This document shows, one piece after another, positions 43,888-54,266 of a stretch of DNA of 64,000 nt. The position numbers were made by a program, and so were the translations under genes. Source of the DNA: Aliidiomarina indica (GTDB lineage Bacteria; Pseudomonadota; Gammaproteobacteria; Enterobacterales; Alteromonadaceae); contig NZ_JACAVQ010000008.1 in NCBI RefSeq assembly GCF_015354615.1, positions 41,645-105,644 of the forward strand, read 5' to 3'. The notes below the pieces were generated by a model. It saw only the letters and a list, made by a program, of their open reading frames with translations. It did not search any database and was not told where the DNA came from. Position 1 is the first letter of the stretch. The number at the start of each line of letters is the position of its first letter.

Positions 43888-44805
43888 TTATTGGTGTAAA
43901 GGCGTCACCTGATAACCTGCATCGGCAAACAGTTTCAATAATCCAGTGTCACCGCCTAAGTGTCCCGCGCCTACGGCAATAAAGAGCTTCGTCGGCGTGT
44001 CGCTACCTGCATAGGTCTCTTGCAGATACTCAAACCAGGCCACGTTGCGTTGATCCAGTAACCACGCCAACTCCATGCTATCGGAGGACGCATCAATGGC
44101 TTCCATCAGAGCGTCAAGATCACCCGCTCGCCACGCCAGTTCTAAAGCGCGTAACTCTGCAGTGGCACTCTCTCCTTCATCCATCAGTCCTCGCGCTAGT
44201 TCTACATCTGTGGATGATGCTAGGGCTTTGCGAATCGCCGCGAGCTGATCATCAACACGTTCTAGTCCGCGCTCTTTAATGTTCGCTCGGGCTATCGCTG
44301 CATAGAGTTTGGTTTCTATCCCATACTCGGAAGAGAAGCCGGCTTTTGTGGCCATTTGTGGCGTCAGTAGCATCGATATCAACCACATTTCAAGGTCGTC
44401 GATTTGCGCACCGGGAATCCCGTAAGACTGGGTGAACGCACTAAATTCCGCCCATAGTTCCGAACCTAAGGTTTCACTCAATGACGGTCCGTTGCGCCGC
44501 CCTTCACGCATCATCCGCAAAAGCACACCGCTGAGTTCTGAGCGAGCAAGCTCAAGGTAAACCTGATTGCTCGAACACAGATGTGCCAGCGTATCAGATT
44601 GCAGGCGCGTATCGGGTCCCGAGCCCATGTGAATAGTGCCCACAATCACATAAGTTTCATGATCGCGCTGCACTAAGTAGCTAATTTCAGCCTGGGCAGG
44701 TGCACTTAATAGCACCCATAATGCCGCCATCGCGAGCCATAGCGAACTCACACGTAAATTCCGTTTAAGCCGGTTAGTCACCTGCACATGATTGCTCCAC
44801 TGCAC
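43888..44805 (-). CDS. TraB/GumN family protein
   Basis: 305-residue protein with a signal peptide (cleavage plausible after APAQA), then the TraB/GumN/PrgY motifs: YVIVGTIHMGSG (GxxH), VYLELARSE, the SSEYGIETKLYA helix, and the C-terminal FIAVGAGHLGGDTGLLKLFADAGYQVTPL. This is the Tiki-like fold, in which the GxxH and GxxH/E motifs bind metal and some members are peptidases. The substrate is unknown. It starts with GTG and a strong AGGGAG. It is 31 bp downstream of purF with no terminator seen, so it may be last in that operon. Confidence 0.85.
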   Translation of the reverse strand: MQWSNHVQVTNRLKRNLRVSSLWLAMAALWVLLSAPAQAEISYLVQRDHETYVIVGTIHMGSGPDTRLQSDTLAHLCSSNQVYLELARSELSGVLLRMMREGRRNGPSLSETLGSELWAEFSAFTQSYGIPGAQIDDLEMWLISMLLTPQMATKAGFSSEYGIETKLYAAIARANIKERGLERVDDQLAAIRKALASSTDVELARGLMDEGESATAELRALELAWRAGDLDALMEAIDASSDSMELAWLLDQRNVAWFEYLQETYAGSDTPTKLFIAVGAGHLGGDTGLLKLFADAGYQVTPLHQ

Positions 44806-44836
44806 TGAGCGTCTCCCTTGTTACAGTAGCGATCAA

Positions 44837-46348
44837 CTAATCCCCTTCGTTATACACATCAGGATTAGAGCCTTCGTTATCGGTATTGCTGCGCACATCA
44901 TCATTGCGCGATGCATGTAATCGGTCGAGATAATCCTGACTGATATCACCTGTTACATATAAACCGTTAAACACCGATGTCTCAAAGGTTTTGATATCTG
45001 GGTTCTCAGCCTGAACCGCGGCAATTAAATCGTCGAGGTCTTGATAGATAAGGCCATCGGCACCAATTATTTTACAAATCTCATCGGAGTTACGTCCATA
45101 ACCGATTAATTCGTTGGCGCTTGGCATATCAATACCATACACATTCGGGAAACGAATTTCCGGCGCTGCCGACGCAAAATAAACCTTGCGCGCACCAGCT
45201 TCACGCGCCATCTCGATAATCTGCTCCGATGTGGTACCGCGCACGATAGAATCATCCACCAACAACACCGATTTACCGCGGAACTCTGCGCTAATGGCAT
45301 TAAGCTTGCGGCGCACGGATTTACGTCGTTGCGTTTGCCCCGGCATAATAAAGGTGCGGCCGATATATCGATTCTTTACGAACCCTTGGCGGTATGGAGC
45401 ATCCAGAACGCGCGACATTTCTAGCGCGATATCACATGCTGTTTCCGGTATAGGGATAATGACATCGATATCCAGATGTTTATAATCACGCAACACCTTC
45501 TCGCCTAGTTTCCGCCCCATATTAATACGGCTTGCGTAGACCGATGCTTTATCCAGAAAAGAGTCTGGACGTGCAAAGTAGACGTACTCAAAAATACACG
45601 GATTATGCACCGGGCTTTTAGCGCATTGGCGGCTAAACAACTGACCCGCCTCGGTAATATAAATAGCTTCACCGGGTTCCACGTCTCGTAAATAAGTAAA
45701 GCCGGTTCCGTCGATGGCAACACTCTCTGAAGCCACCATATATTCTGTGCCCTGGGGCGTTTCCCGCTGACCTAGGGCCAATGGACGAATACCATGAGGG
45801 TCACGGAATGCAACAAGACCATGGCCTATCACCATGGCAACCACAGCATACGCCCCCCGGACTTGATCATGCAGATTACTGATTGCTTGAAAAATATCGC
45901 TTTCGCTTAACTCAAGACGATCCGCCTGCATGAGTTCATAGGCGAAAATATTCAACAAGATTTCAGAGTCTGAAGACGTATTGATGTGACGGCGAGCCTT
46001 CTCAAACAAATTTGCTTGCAGCTGCTCCGCATTGGTGAGATTGCCGTTGTGCGCCATCGCAATTCCAAATGGCGAGTTCACATAAAATGGTTGCGCTTCG
46101 GCAGAGCTGCTCGAGCCTGCTGTAGGATAGCGAACATGACCAATGCCAATATTTCCGCTTAAGCTGCGCATATGACGGGTATGAAATACGTCCCGCACCA
46201 ACCCGTTTGACTTGCGTAAACGCAACGTCTGACCATCGACTGTCATAATGCCTGCAGCATCTTGTCCACGATGCTGAAGCATCGTCAGCCCATCGTAGAG
46301 AGCTTGGTTAACAGGTTGATTCCCTACGATACCGACAACACCACACAT
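44837..46348 (-). CDS. purF: Amidophosphoribosyltransferase PurF
   Basis: 503-residue first enzyme of de novo purine synthesis (PRPP + glutamine to phosphoribosylamine). N-terminal nucleophile Cys2 ([14 protein letters not shown]) after Met removal, glutamine amidotransferase domain with HRGQDAAGI and GHVRYPTAG, and a phosphoribosyltransferase domain with the PRPP loop [13 protein letters not shown]. Length 503 against 505 in E. coli. GAGG precedes the start. It lies 18 bp after cvpA, the standard cvpA-purF order. I see no PurR-like box just upstream. Confidence 0.97.
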   Translation of the reverse strand: MCGVVGIVGNQPVNQALYDGLTMLQHRGQDAAGIMTVDGQTLRLRKSNGLVRDVFHTRHMRSLSGNIGIGHVRYPTAGSSSSAEAQPFYVNSPFGIAMAHNGNLTNAEQLQANLFEKARRHINTSSDSEILLNIFAYELMQADRLELSESDIFQAISNLHDQVRGAYAVVAMVIGHGLVAFRDPHGIRPLALGQRETPQGTEYMVASESVAIDGTGFTYLRDVEPGEAIYITEAGQLFSRQCAKSPVHNPCIFEYVYFARPDSFLDKASVYASRINMGRKLGEKVLRDYKHLDIDVIIPIPETACDIALEMSRVLDAPYRQGFVKNRYIGRTFIMPGQTQRRKSVRRKLNAISAEFRGKSVLLVDDSIVRGTTSEQIIEMAREAGARKVYFASAAPEIRFPNVYGIDMPSANELIGYGRNSDEICKIIGADGLIYQDLDDLIAAVQAENPDIKTFETSVFNGLYVTGDISQDYLDRLHASRNDDVRSNTDNEGSNPDVYNEGD

Positions 46349-46366
46349 TCTAAAACCTCACCATTG

Positions 46367-46855
46367 TTAATCCTGCTGTAAAAAGCTGGACGTATTTTGC
46401 AGGTAATCAAAAAACCATTGAATATATATTTCGAAATGCGGAATCAGCACAGATTGAGCCCACCAGGGTGTGCTTGCTGATTGCGTGAATGAATCCATAA
46501 AGAAAAGCAGTGCACAGACGATCAAAACACCGCGTAAGGCACCGAATATAGCGCCCAGAAAGCGATCCGTACCGCTTAAACCGGTCTTCTGAACCAGTGT
46601 CGCCATAAGATGTGTAATCAAAGCGCCAACGATAAGGGTCACCACAAATAAAATAGCGACAGCTACCCCGTTGCGGACCATGGTATCTTCGATGCCACTA
46701 AAGTAAACCGCTAATTCTGGATGAAATCGGCTCGCAACAATAAAAGCTGCAATCCAGACGCCTAATGACATTGCTTCTCGAACAAAGCCTCGCACCAAGC
46801 TAATTACAATTGATAAGCCGATAACGGCTAATATTGCATAATCAATCCATTCCAT
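46367..46855 (-). CDS. cvpA: CvpA family membrane protein
   Basis: 162-residue inner-membrane protein with four predicted helices, starting [28 protein letters not shown], the CvpA signature. Same length as E. coli CvpA. It is needed for colicin V production in E. coli and tied to envelope stress in others. The start is set by homology; the frame extends upstream to 46903 without a match. It precedes purF in a shared operon. Confidence 0.94.
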   Translation of the reverse strand: MEWIDYAILAVIGLSIVISLVRGFVREAMSLGVWIAAFIVASRFHPELAVYFSGIEDTMVRNGVAVAILFVVTLIVGALITHLMATLVQKTGLSGTDRFLGAIFGALRGVLIVCALLFFMDSFTQSASTPWWAQSVLIPHFEIYIQWFFDYLQNTSSFLQQD

Positions 46856-46930
46856 CTTCGGCTTCGCCTTGATAAAAAAGTGGGCGCATTTTAACAGAAG
46901 CAACCCAAGGTTGTCCGCAATTCATTTTCG

Positions 46931-47512
46931 TTAAGGAACGGGCTGATAGCTTCGAATGGTGCCATCTAGCCCGGTAAGTTCTTTCAGCTTGGGCAATTGT
47001 TCGCGAAGCCGTTGTTCGCTGAGTTCGGGGCCTACCATAAGCAATGTTAGAGGTTCTCCAGAACTCGATGGCTGCGTTCGCGCATAGGCCTGAAAACCCT
47101 CTGCACGTAAGCTACGCACCAGATCTTGAACGCTCGCGGCATTGCGAAAGGCACCGAGCTGAATAGTATAAGCATCGCCGGTTAGAGCGGCCGTTGCTGG
47201 CGTTTCTGTTGGGGATTCATCGGCTGGCTGTGCCGGTTCAACGGAGTTAGCGCCTATTTGCGCCTCGCGTAGCTCTGGCGCATCGATAATATCGCCTTCA
47301 TACGTTGGCTCCGTGCGAGTAACACGGTCGTTAAAGTCGTCTGGGAATTGAGCATCACGAATATCCAATGCAACCTCAGGTCGCAACGGGCTAACATGAA
47401 AATCATCATCAGGTTGGTAATTTTCACCCGATAGGAGATCAGGTAAAATAATAATGGCGAGTGCGCCAATAATTACGGTGCCAACAATCCGATTCTGTAG
47501 TGGACCTGCCAC
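46931..47512 (-). CDS. dedD: SPOR domain protein DedD
   Basis: 193-residue division protein: N-terminal AGPLQNRIVGTVIIGALAIIILPDLL (membrane anchor, E. coli MASKFQNRLVG), a Pro/acidic linker, and a C-terminal SPOR domain (about 115-190) with AYTIQLGAFRNAASVQDLVRSL, which binds denuded septal peptidoglycan. The start is GTG at 47512, with GGGGGA seven bases upstream; GTG at 47527 is less likely. It sits between folC and cvpA as in E. coli. Confidence 0.92.
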   Translation of the reverse strand: MAGPLQNRIVGTVIIGALAIIILPDLLSGENYQPDDDFHVSPLRPEVALDIRDAQFPDDFNDRVTRTEPTYEGDIIDAPELREAQIGANSVEPAQPADESPTETPATAALTGDAYTIQLGAFRNAASVQDLVRSLRAEGFQAYARTQPSSSGEPLTLLMVGPELSEQRLREQLPKLKELTGLDGTIRSYQPVP

Positions 47513-47567
47513 AGACTCTTCCCCCACGTTATATCGCTAAGCTTCGAAGTGAACCTTGCTAACAGCC

Positions 47568-48860
47568 CTATCTTGCCGCTTCATTGCTCGTTTTTGCAAC
47601 GAGTTCTTTGATTGCTGCAACAGTCAGGAACGACCCAAAGCATAGTATCACATCCTGCTTATTTGCTGCATGTTTTGCCTGCGTAAAGGCTGTCGCAATT
47701 GAATCTGAACAAGTAACACGCGTTCCCCGTGGCAGAACTGCTGCGATCTGTGCCGCTGGGGTTCCCCGCGCGCCGGATAATGAGCCAATAAACCATTGGT
47801 CAACTAGCCCTACTAATGGTTCCAAGGTGCCCTGATGATCTTTGTCCTGCAACATACCGCACACAGCAATAATCCGTTTATTCTGAAAACGCCGTTGCAA
47901 TACTTGAGTTAAATAGCGACTTGCATGGGGGTTGTGACCCACGTCTAAAATCACCTCAGGCTCTGTCGCTATCTGTTCCAAGCGACCACTCAACTGTGCC
48001 CGAGTCAGGCCAAGGCAAATGGCCTCTAGCGAAATATTCAGTCCACTTGCTTGCAGCGCGGCTAACGCCGTTCCCGCATTGGTCAGCGGTAGTTGTGGCA
48101 AAGGGAGTGCGTTCCACTGGGCGTTTACGCCAATAAAATCGAAACTTTCAGCGTGTTCTCGAATATAAAAATCCTGATTTTTGCAGTGTAACAGCGCACC
48201 GATGGCTTGGGCGTGATTCAATAATGATTCGGGAGGCTCGGGGTCTCCGCAAATAGCCGCTTTCTGGCTTCGAAATATTCCCGCTTTCTCATACCCAATT
48301 TGCGCACGGTCGGAGCCCAGAAACTCCACATGATCGACACCGACGCTGGTCACTATTGCCACATCCGCATCAATCACATTGACCGCATCAAGGCGACCGC
48401 CTAATCCAACCTCAAGAATAAGCACGTCCAAGGCCTCTTGCTGCAATAACCACAAGGCGGCAAGGGTACCAAATTCAAAATAGGTCAAAGACACGTCAGC
48501 CCGTGCCTTTTCAACGGCCATAAATGCTTGTGCATGCTTTTCGTCCGCTAGCTCGCTCCCGCGAATGCGCACGCGCTCATTATATTTTACCAGATGTGGG
48601 GAGGTGTAAGTTCCCGTACTCAATCCCGCGTGCTGGCAAATCTGCTCAAGAAAGGTAACGGTTGAACCTTTGCCGTTGGTTCCCCCCACCATAAATACAG
48701 TGCTCGATGGAGTGAGAATATGTAAGCGCTCTGCCACGACGCGGACACGCTCAAGCCCCATATCAATGGGGCGATGATGAATATGCTCTAAATACTCGAG
48801 CCACTGAGAAAGACTCCAGGCGCTATCAGGCACTGGAGTCGATGATTGAGGTGTATTCAT
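47568..48860 (-). CDS. folC: Bifunctional folylpolyglutamate synthase/dihydrofolate synthase FolC
   Basis: 430-residue Mur-ligase-like ATPase adding glutamate to folates and to dihydropteroate. It has the ATP loop FMVGGTNGKGSTVTFLEQI, YTSPHLVKYNERVRI, ILEVGLGGRLDAVN, and ILDVGHNPHAS in the C-terminal domain. It follows accD by 14 bp and precedes dedD. The Shine-Dalgarno is weak, but the ATG matches the family. Confidence 0.96.
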   Translation of the reverse strand: MNTPQSSTPVPDSAWSLSQWLEYLEHIHHRPIDMGLERVRVVAERLHILTPSSTVFMVGGTNGKGSTVTFLEQICQHAGLSTGTYTSPHLVKYNERVRIRGSELADEKHAQAFMAVEKARADVSLTYFEFGTLAALWLLQQEALDVLILEVGLGGRLDAVNVIDADVAIVTSVGVDHVEFLGSDRAQIGYEKAGIFRSQKAAICGDPEPPESLLNHAQAIGALLHCKNQDFYIREHAESFDFIGVNAQWNALPLPQLPLTNAGTALAALQASGLNISLEAICLGLTRAQLSGRLEQIATEPEVILDVGHNPHASRYLTQVLQRRFQNKRIIAVCGMLQDKDHQGTLEPLVGLVDQWFIGSLSGARGTPAAQIAAVLPRGTRVTCSDSIATAFTQAKHAANKQDVILCFGSFLTVAAIKELVAKTSNEAAR

Positions 48861-48874
48861 GGATGTGAGCTAGT

Positions 48875-49741
48875 TTATTCTTCAGCGCTATTCGTGGTCG
48901 GTAAGTTTTGCAACTTCGCCAGAACTGCGGCTAAACGATCCCGCATGTCACGACGATCGAGAATCATATCAATCGCTCCATGCTCAAGTAAAAACTCTGC
49001 CCGCTGGAACCCAGGTGGCAAGGTTTCACGCACCGTCTGCTCAATAACGCGAGGGCCGGCAAAACCAATTAATGCCTTAGGTTCTGCAACATTGAGATCA
49101 CCCAGCATGGCCAAACTCGCCGAAACTCCGCCCATGGTTGGGTCCGTTAACACGGATATAAACGGAATGCCTTCTTCCGAAAGCCGCGCCAAGGCCGCCG
49201 ATGTTTTTGCCATTTGCATCAATGATAATAACGCTTCCTGCATCCGTGCTCCGCCAGAAGCAGAAAAGCAGATTAGGGGAATCTTTCGCTCTAAGCTCAC
49301 TTCTGCCGCTTTCACAAAACGAGCACCCACAACCGATGCCATCGAGCCGCCCATAAAGTTAAACTCGAACGCCGTGGCGACAATCGGATTCCCTTTCAGG
49401 GTTCCACTCATCGCTATCAATGCATCTTTCTCGCCGGTTGCCTTTTGCGCAGCGTTTATACGATCCTTGTACTTCTTTGTATCTTTGAATTTAAGCTTAT
49501 CTTGAGGCTCTAATTCTGCACCGAGTTCTTCACGATTTTCTGGATCGAGAAAAGCATCCAATCGCTCGCGGGCGGTAAGGCGCATGTGGTGCCCACATTT
49601 TGGACACACTGATAAATTTCGCTCGAGGTCAGCTTTGTATAGGATTGCATCACAGCCCCCACATTTACTCCACACCCCCTCTGGGATGTTGCGGCGTTTA
49701 TTCGACTGTGGTTTTGCAAGAATTCGTTCAATCCAGCTCAT
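48875..49741 (-). CDS. accD: Acetyl-CoA carboxylase carboxyltransferase subunit beta
   Basis: 288-residue subunit of acetyl-CoA carboxylase, which makes malonyl-CoA with AccA. The N-terminal zinc ribbon has Cys27, Cys30, Cys46 and Cys49. The crotonase-like carboxyltransferase core shows [11 protein letters not shown] and [23 protein letters not shown], and the C-terminus [19 protein letters not shown]. It lies downstream of truA with a 148-bp gap that contains a candidate promoter; dedA, found in this gap in E. coli, is absent. Confidence 0.96.
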   Translation of the reverse strand: MSWIERILAKPQSNKRRNIPEGVWSKCGGCDAILYKADLERNLSVCPKCGHHMRLTARERLDAFLDPENREELGAELEPQDKLKFKDTKKYKDRINAAQKATGEKDALIAMSGTLKGNPIVATAFEFNFMGGSMASVVGARFVKAAEVSLERKIPLICFSASGGARMQEALLSLMQMAKTSAALARLSEEGIPFISVLTDPTMGGVSASLAMLGDLNVAEPKALIGFAGPRVIEQTVRETLPPGFQRAEFLLEHGAIDMILDRRDMRDRLAAVLAKLQNLPTTNSAEE

Positions 49742-49824
49742 ATAAAACCTACTCTCTCCTCACTGACGTCGGCTACATACCAGCGCGTCAATGTAAAATC
49801 ACTGGGTAAGGCTGCACATTAAAG

Positions 49825-49853
49825 CATAAAGGACGCCGATAGTGCAGCGTCAA
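49825..49853 (-). promoter_or_regulatory. Possible sigma70 promoter of accD
   Basis: On the minus strand, TTGACG (49848-49853), a 17-base spacer and TTTATG (49825-49830). The -35 is good and the -10 weak; about 85 bases before accD. Confidence 0.45.
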
Positions 49854-49889
49854 GTGGTCTAAGCACTTCGTCTCTATACGCATTCAACC

Positions 49890-50684
49890 TTACGCTAACG
49901 TATCGTTCAACCAAAGCGGTCCAAGTCGCGGTCGGGGTATTTCTAGCTCGTCGGGATATAATACATCAACTAAGTATAACCCATGCGGCTTCGCTGTCGC
50001 AGCTGCGAGCGTTCTATCTTGTGCGGCTAAGATCTCCGCTAGCCACTCAACTGGCTGTTCGCCCCGCCCTATCACCATCAAACTACCCACAATATTTCTG
50101 ACCATATGGTGCACAAACGCATTGGCTTGTATATCCACCATAATATACTCATTCATCCGCTTCACGTGAATGTGATGAAGGTTTCGCCAAGGGGTATGAG
50201 ATTGGCAATGAGAGGCTCGAAATGAGGTGAAATCATGTTCACCCACAAGCACTTGCGCTGCCTCATGCATGCACTCCGCATTTAGCGGCATGTGCGCGTG
50301 CGTGACTCCTGCACCTAAGATAGCCGGCCGCAAAGCATGATTATAAATAATATAGCGATAGCGACGAGCGGTAGCAGAAAAACGCGCACTAAAATTGTCC
50401 GGCACCTGATGCACCCAGCGAATGCCTATATCAGATGGCAACAGTGAGTTGCCACCCAAGGTCCACGCTTGCGGAACACGCTCAGCTGTTGTGTCAAAAT
50501 GAACAACCTGCCCTGTAGCATGCACCCCCGCATCAGTTCTACCCGCACACACCACATGAATGGGCTCAGCAGCGAGCTGACTTAGCGCCTTCTCTAATGC
50601 CTCTTGTACGCTAGGTACTTCTTGTTGACGTTGCCAGCCAAAATAGCGACTACCATCGTACTCAACCCCAAGCGCTATTCTCAT
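49890..50684 (-). CDS. truA: tRNA pseudouridine(38-40) synthase TruA
   Basis: 264-residue enzyme isomerising uridines 38-40 in the anticodon arm. The catalytic aspartate is Asp51 in [15 protein letters not shown]. Also present are [21 protein letters not shown] and [19 protein letters not shown]. The start lies two bases after the fimV stop. Confidence 0.96.
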   Translation of the reverse strand: MRIALGVEYDGSRYFGWQRQQEVPSVQEALEKALSQLAAEPIHVVCAGRTDAGVHATGQVVHFDTTAERVPQAWTLGGNSLLPSDIGIRWVHQVPDNFSARFSATARRYRYIIYNHALRPAILGAGVTHAHMPLNAECMHEAAQVLVGEHDFTSFRASHCQSHTPWRNLHHIHVKRMNEYIMVDIQANAFVHHMVRNIVGSLMVIGRGEQPVEWLAEILAAQDRTLAAATAKPHGLYLVDVLYPDELEIPRPRLGPLWLNDTLA

Positions 50685-50686
50685 TC

Positions 50687-51868
50687 CTATTCTTTTTCCT
50701 TAATTTTTTTCAGCAATGCTTGTGCTTCCGCCACCAGATCCGGATCCGCATCTTTGGGGATTTCATCGATGGCAGCACGAGCTTCGGCGTAATCTTCCAT
50801 TTCGATATAAGCGCGCGCCAAATCGAGCTGTCCCGCCTGTAGTTCGCGCAGGTGGGCTTCTGCTTCTTCAGGGGTTTGTCCAGCATCTTGATCACTATCG
50901 GGATCCGGATTGGCATCAGCCTCAGCAAGAATTTCATCAATATCTCGGAACGCTTCATCTTCACTGGCCGGTGCTTTCGATTCCACCGCAGTGTCATCGT
51001 CTGCTGTAGATGCTGCTTGCGACTCGGCATCCTGTTCTTGCAAGTGCGCAGCAACCGCTACTTTATGCGGGGAAACGTTATCTGTCTTCGCTTTCGGTCG
51101 TCTGGTAAAGCCCCATATAACGAGCAAAACAAGAAGCAAGAACAACATCGGAACAAGCACCCCTGGCCACTGAATAAACCATTCAGTGCTAGGTGACGTG
51201 GGCGTAGACTGCCGCTGGGTTCGAGCTTGCGCTAGCGCTTGCGACGTCTCACGCTCAAGCTCAATACTGGCCTCTAGCTCAGTCTGTAGCTGCACTAAGG
51301 TGCGCTCAATATCTGCAATGCGGGTACGCAATTCTTCGTTCTGCCGCGCATAAGTGTATGCCTGGTCACGAGCGGCTTCCACTTCTTCTTGCAGCGCAGC
51401 AACTTCTTGCTCAGTCTCGGCCGCAACCTGTTGCTGTTCACGGCTTAATACTTCGCCACCTAATTGCGGCACAATCTTACGACGCGCCTGTTCTGCATCA
51501 TAGGTGCGAATTTGATTACCCGTTGGAATTTCCAAGTAATGTCCTACTCGCAGATCGTGCACACTTTCGGTAGGAAAAGCTTCTGGGTTTGCCTCAATGA
51601 TGGCCAGCATGGTTTGATAGATAGAAACGCTGCGATCCGGATGGAAACGATTCGCAATATGCCACAAGGTTTCCCCACGCTGCACTGGCCCATAGGTTTG
51701 TATCACTCGTTCTTGCGCCGCCTCTTCACTGGCATAAGCCTTGGGCGTCAATAACATCCCAGAGGTTGCGAACAACAGCCCCAAACACAGGGCTGCTACT
51801 GCGCCTGATGGTAACCAGGCGCCCGCCTTATCCATGATTGTACGCTGCACAGGTATATTATTTTTCAT
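50687..51868 (-). CDS. fimV: FimV-like LysM-containing protein (short form)
   Basis: 393-residue protein with an N-terminal signal/anchor, a LysM domain (about 60-115: [21 protein letters not shown] to [12 protein letters not shown]), a coiled coil (about 145-215), a transmembrane helix (about 230-250), an acidic cytoplasmic linker, and a C-terminal TPR-like motif [23 protein letters not shown]. This is the FimV/TspA layout but shorter than Pseudomonas FimV (over 900 residues). FimV helps polar localisation and type IV pilus assembly; the pilus locus here is 11 kb away. It sits between asd and truA, as in related genomes. AGGG site seven bases upstream of the start. Confidence 0.86.
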   Translation of the reverse strand: MKNNIPVQRTIMDKAGAWLPSGAVAALCLGLLFATSGMLLTPKAYASEEAAQERVIQTYGPVQRGETLWHIANRFHPDRSVSIYQTMLAIIEANPEAFPTESVHDLRVGHYLEIPTGNQIRTYDAEQARRKIVPQLGGEVLSREQQQVAAETEQEVAALQEEVEAARDQAYTYARQNEELRTRIADIERTLVQLQTELEASIELERETSQALAQARTQRQSTPTSPSTEWFIQWPGVLVPMLFLLLVLLVIWGFTRRPKAKTDNVSPHKVAVAAHLQEQDAESQAASTADDDTAVESKAPASEDEAFRDIDEILAEADANPDPDSDQDAGQTPEEAEAHLRELQAGQLDLARAYIEMEDYAEARAAIDEIPKDADPDLVAEAQALLKKIKEKE

Positions 51869-51936
51869 TATTAAACCCTGCTTTCAGTAGTTAAAGTAAC
51901 GCGGAATAGTGATTCAAACCGGCTCGCGCCTAATCG

Positions 51937-52953
51937 TTACCAATAATCCCGCAGAAGGTGTTCGGCTATTTGCACGCTGTTTGTGGCGGCACCTTTACGA
52001 ATATTGTCTGCGACAACCCACAGATTCAAGCCGTTTGGATGGGTGTAGTCTTTTCTGACTCGCCCAATAAACACCGTGTCTTTGCCCGCAGCATTGCTTA
52101 CTTGCGTCGGAAAATCCTCATTTGCATCACACAATTCAATGCCTTCTGCTTGGCTATACAAGGCTTTTACGCGTTCAACATCAACCGGCAGCCGCGTTTC
52201 CAGATGAACCGCTTCTGCATGACCGAAAAACACCGGTACACGTACCGCAGTAGCGTTAACCATCACGGTATCGTCGCCCAGAATTTTCTGCGTTTCCCAG
52301 TGCATTTTCATTTCTTCTTTGGTGAAATCGTTTTCTAAAAACACATCAATTTGCGGGATACAGTTAAATGCAATTTGGCGACTAAAAGCCTGCACATCGA
52401 CTGGCTTTCCGTTCAGTAACGTTGCAGTTTGCTTCGCAAGCTCATCCATGGCCGATGCGCCAGCACCCGATGTCGACTGATAGGTCGCTACATTAATTCG
52501 TTCAATGCCAAATTCATCATAAATGGGCTTGAGCGCCACGAGCATCTGAATGGTTGAACAATTTGGGTTCGCGATAATATTTCTGTTGCGAAAGTCGGCA
52601 ATGGCATGCGCATTCACTTCCGGAACAACAAGGGGAATATCCGGTTCATAGCGATATTGGCTCGTATTATCGATAACCACGCAACCAGCCTCTGCGGCGC
52701 GCGGTGCATAAATAGCGGAGATGCTGCCCCCGGCAGAAAAGAACGCAATTTGCACCTGGCTCCAATCGAAATGTTCCGCATCTTCTACCGTTAACTCTTC
52801 ACCTTTGAAGGTGACTGTCTTCCCTGCAGAACGCTCACTTGCCAGCGGATACAGCTTGGATACTGGAAACCCACGTTGTTCCAGGCACTCCATCATTTGC
52901 TTACCCACCAAACCAGTGGCTCCAAGTACAGCAACATTTACTTCTATGGTCAT
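51937..52953 (-). CDS. asd: Aspartate-semialdehyde dehydrogenase
   Basis: 338-residue enzyme reducing aspartyl phosphate to the semialdehyde for lysine, threonine, methionine and diaminopimelate synthesis. NADP motif VAVLGATGLVGKQM, catalytic Cys132 in ANPNCSTIQMLV, and the histidine in PVFFGHAEAVHLETR. In enterics the gene at this place is usg, an inactive paralog; the catalytic residues here are intact, so this is probably a true Asd. Strong AAAGGAG upstream. Confidence 0.94.
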   Translation of the reverse strand: MTIEVNVAVLGATGLVGKQMMECLEQRGFPVSKLYPLASERSAGKTVTFKGEELTVEDAEHFDWSQVQIAFFSAGGSISAIYAPRAAEAGCVVIDNTSQYRYEPDIPLVVPEVNAHAIADFRNRNIIANPNCSTIQMLVALKPIYDEFGIERINVATYQSTSGAGASAMDELAKQTATLLNGKPVDVQAFSRQIAFNCIPQIDVFLENDFTKEEMKMHWETQKILGDDTVMVNATAVRVPVFFGHAEAVHLETRLPVDVERVKALYSQAEGIELCDANEDFPTQVSNAAGKDTVFIGRVRKDYTHPNGLNLWVVADNIRKGAATNSVQIAEHLLRDYW

Positions 52954-53021
52954 TACAACTCCTTTCGTTCGTGCCTCAAAACAATCAGTAGGAGGCTATC
53001 AATGGGAGACTTTCTTCTATT

Positions 53022-54158
53022 CTAATCGGACTTGACGGTAAAACCCAGCGCTCGAATGCGGCCGCAACCATTTTCATTCGTTTGCACCTGTAAAACACTA
53101 AGCTCGCGCCGCTGGCGATACCCTTTACGCAAGCTATCAAAGCCGTCACTACTCAGGCCTTCTTTGCGAAACAGCTGATCATCCATAATCGGGTCATACA
53201 CTTGATGCACCAATACCGCTAACTGCTCTAAATAGTTTTCATCTTGGTCCGTCAGGGTCCAGCTTCCACCGTCAATACTTTCAGATGGCAACACTTGCTG
53301 CAGCGGGATTCTTTCTGCGTCCGGAAACACTTGCGCCTGCAGCACGTCATACAAAGCATAGGTGCCACGGATTTTGCCTTCAATACTGTGCCCTGCAATG
53401 TGCGGCGTTGCTATGGTAATCAATGGCACGAGTTCTCTATTCACTTCGGGCTCCCCCTCCCAGACATCAAGTACCACTGTGCGCGGCTGCTTCTGCAGCA
53501 CATTGAGCAGTGCGTGATTATCAATCACCGCTCCCCTGCTTGCATTAATGAGCACGGCATCAGGGCGCATCGAAGAGAGGACTGCTTCATTAAATAGATG
53601 ATGAGTAGGATAAGGTCCCTCTTCGGTGAGGGGAACATGCAAACTGACAACGTCTGCGGTTTCGATCATGGATAAAGGCCCAAAGCAGCGCGAGTCGTGG
53701 CCCCCTTCGAGAAACGGGTCGACGTAACATACATTCATGCCCAAAGCGGTTAACTTGCGCCCAGTGGCTGAGCCCGTATTACCTGCACCAATAATAATTG
53801 CTTTTTTGCCACGCCAATCTCGGTCTTGTCGCACTTGCGTGGTGAGTAAAGACGCAACGACATATTCAGCAACCGAAATAGCATTGCAGCCGGGCGCATT
53901 GGCGAACTTAATGCCTTTCGCCATGAGTGCTTCTGTGTCTAAGTGGTCGGTCCCTATGGTTGCCGTTCCCACAAAAGCTAAGTTAGGCGCTCGCGAAATT
54001 ATCGATTGGTCAATGGTCGTGATTGAGCGCACCAACAGCGCATCAGCATGGGCTAAAAGGCGATCGGGCACATCACGACCAGAGAAAAACTCAACATTGG
54101 CCCAGCCCGCAAACAATGTCTCTGCGGCGGGTAAGTTTTCATCGATAACTATATTCAT
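53022..54158 (-). CDS. pdxB: Erythronate-4-phosphate dehydrogenase
   Basis: 378-residue D-2-hydroxyacid dehydrogenase of pyridoxal phosphate synthesis. Start MNIVIDENLPAAETLF aligns with E. coli MKILVDEN, and the length is the same as in E. coli (378). NAD motif IIGAGNTGSATGRKL, SLHVPLTEEGPYPTHHLF, and the catalytic His in IATPHIAGHSIEGKIRG. A frame extending upstream to 54188 is not needed. It heads the pdxB-asd-fimV-truA series. A terminator of the upstream gene precedes it. Confidence 0.94.
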   Translation of the reverse strand: MNIVIDENLPAAETLFAGWANVEFFSGRDVPDRLLAHADALLVRSITTIDQSIISRAPNLAFVGTATIGTDHLDTEALMAKGIKFANAPGCNAISVAEYVVASLLTTQVRQDRDWRGKKAIIIGAGNTGSATGRKLTALGMNVCYVDPFLEGGHDSRCFGPLSMIETADVVSLHVPLTEEGPYPTHHLFNEAVLSSMRPDAVLINASRGAVIDNHALLNVLQKQPRTVVLDVWEGEPEVNRELVPLITIATPHIAGHSIEGKIRGTYALYDVLQAQVFPDAERIPLQQVLPSESIDGGSWTLTDQDENYLEQLAVLVHQVYDPIMDDQLFRKEGLSSDGFDSLRKGYRQRRELSVLQVQTNENGCGRIRALGFTVKSD

Positions 54159-54215
54159 ATCATTAAGATGCTTCTTAAGGTTAAGCAACTATTATGCATA
54201 CAACCTACCAGAAAA

Positions 54216-54247
54216 CAAAAAACGCCGCTTCTGAGCGGCGGCGTTTT
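54216..54247 (-). terminator. Intrinsic terminator of the 54.3-54.8 kb lipoprotein gene
   Basis: A 10-bp stem (54219-54228 with 54238-54247), followed on the minus strand by a T-run, ends that transcript before pdxB. Confidence 0.9.
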
Positions 54248-54266
54248 GCGAAACATCTTCAACAAC

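Noticed and set aside
51937..52953. usg (inactive Asd paralog) by position
   Set aside because: The catalytic Cys132 and active-site His motif are intact, which argues for a functional aspartate-semialdehyde dehydrogenase.
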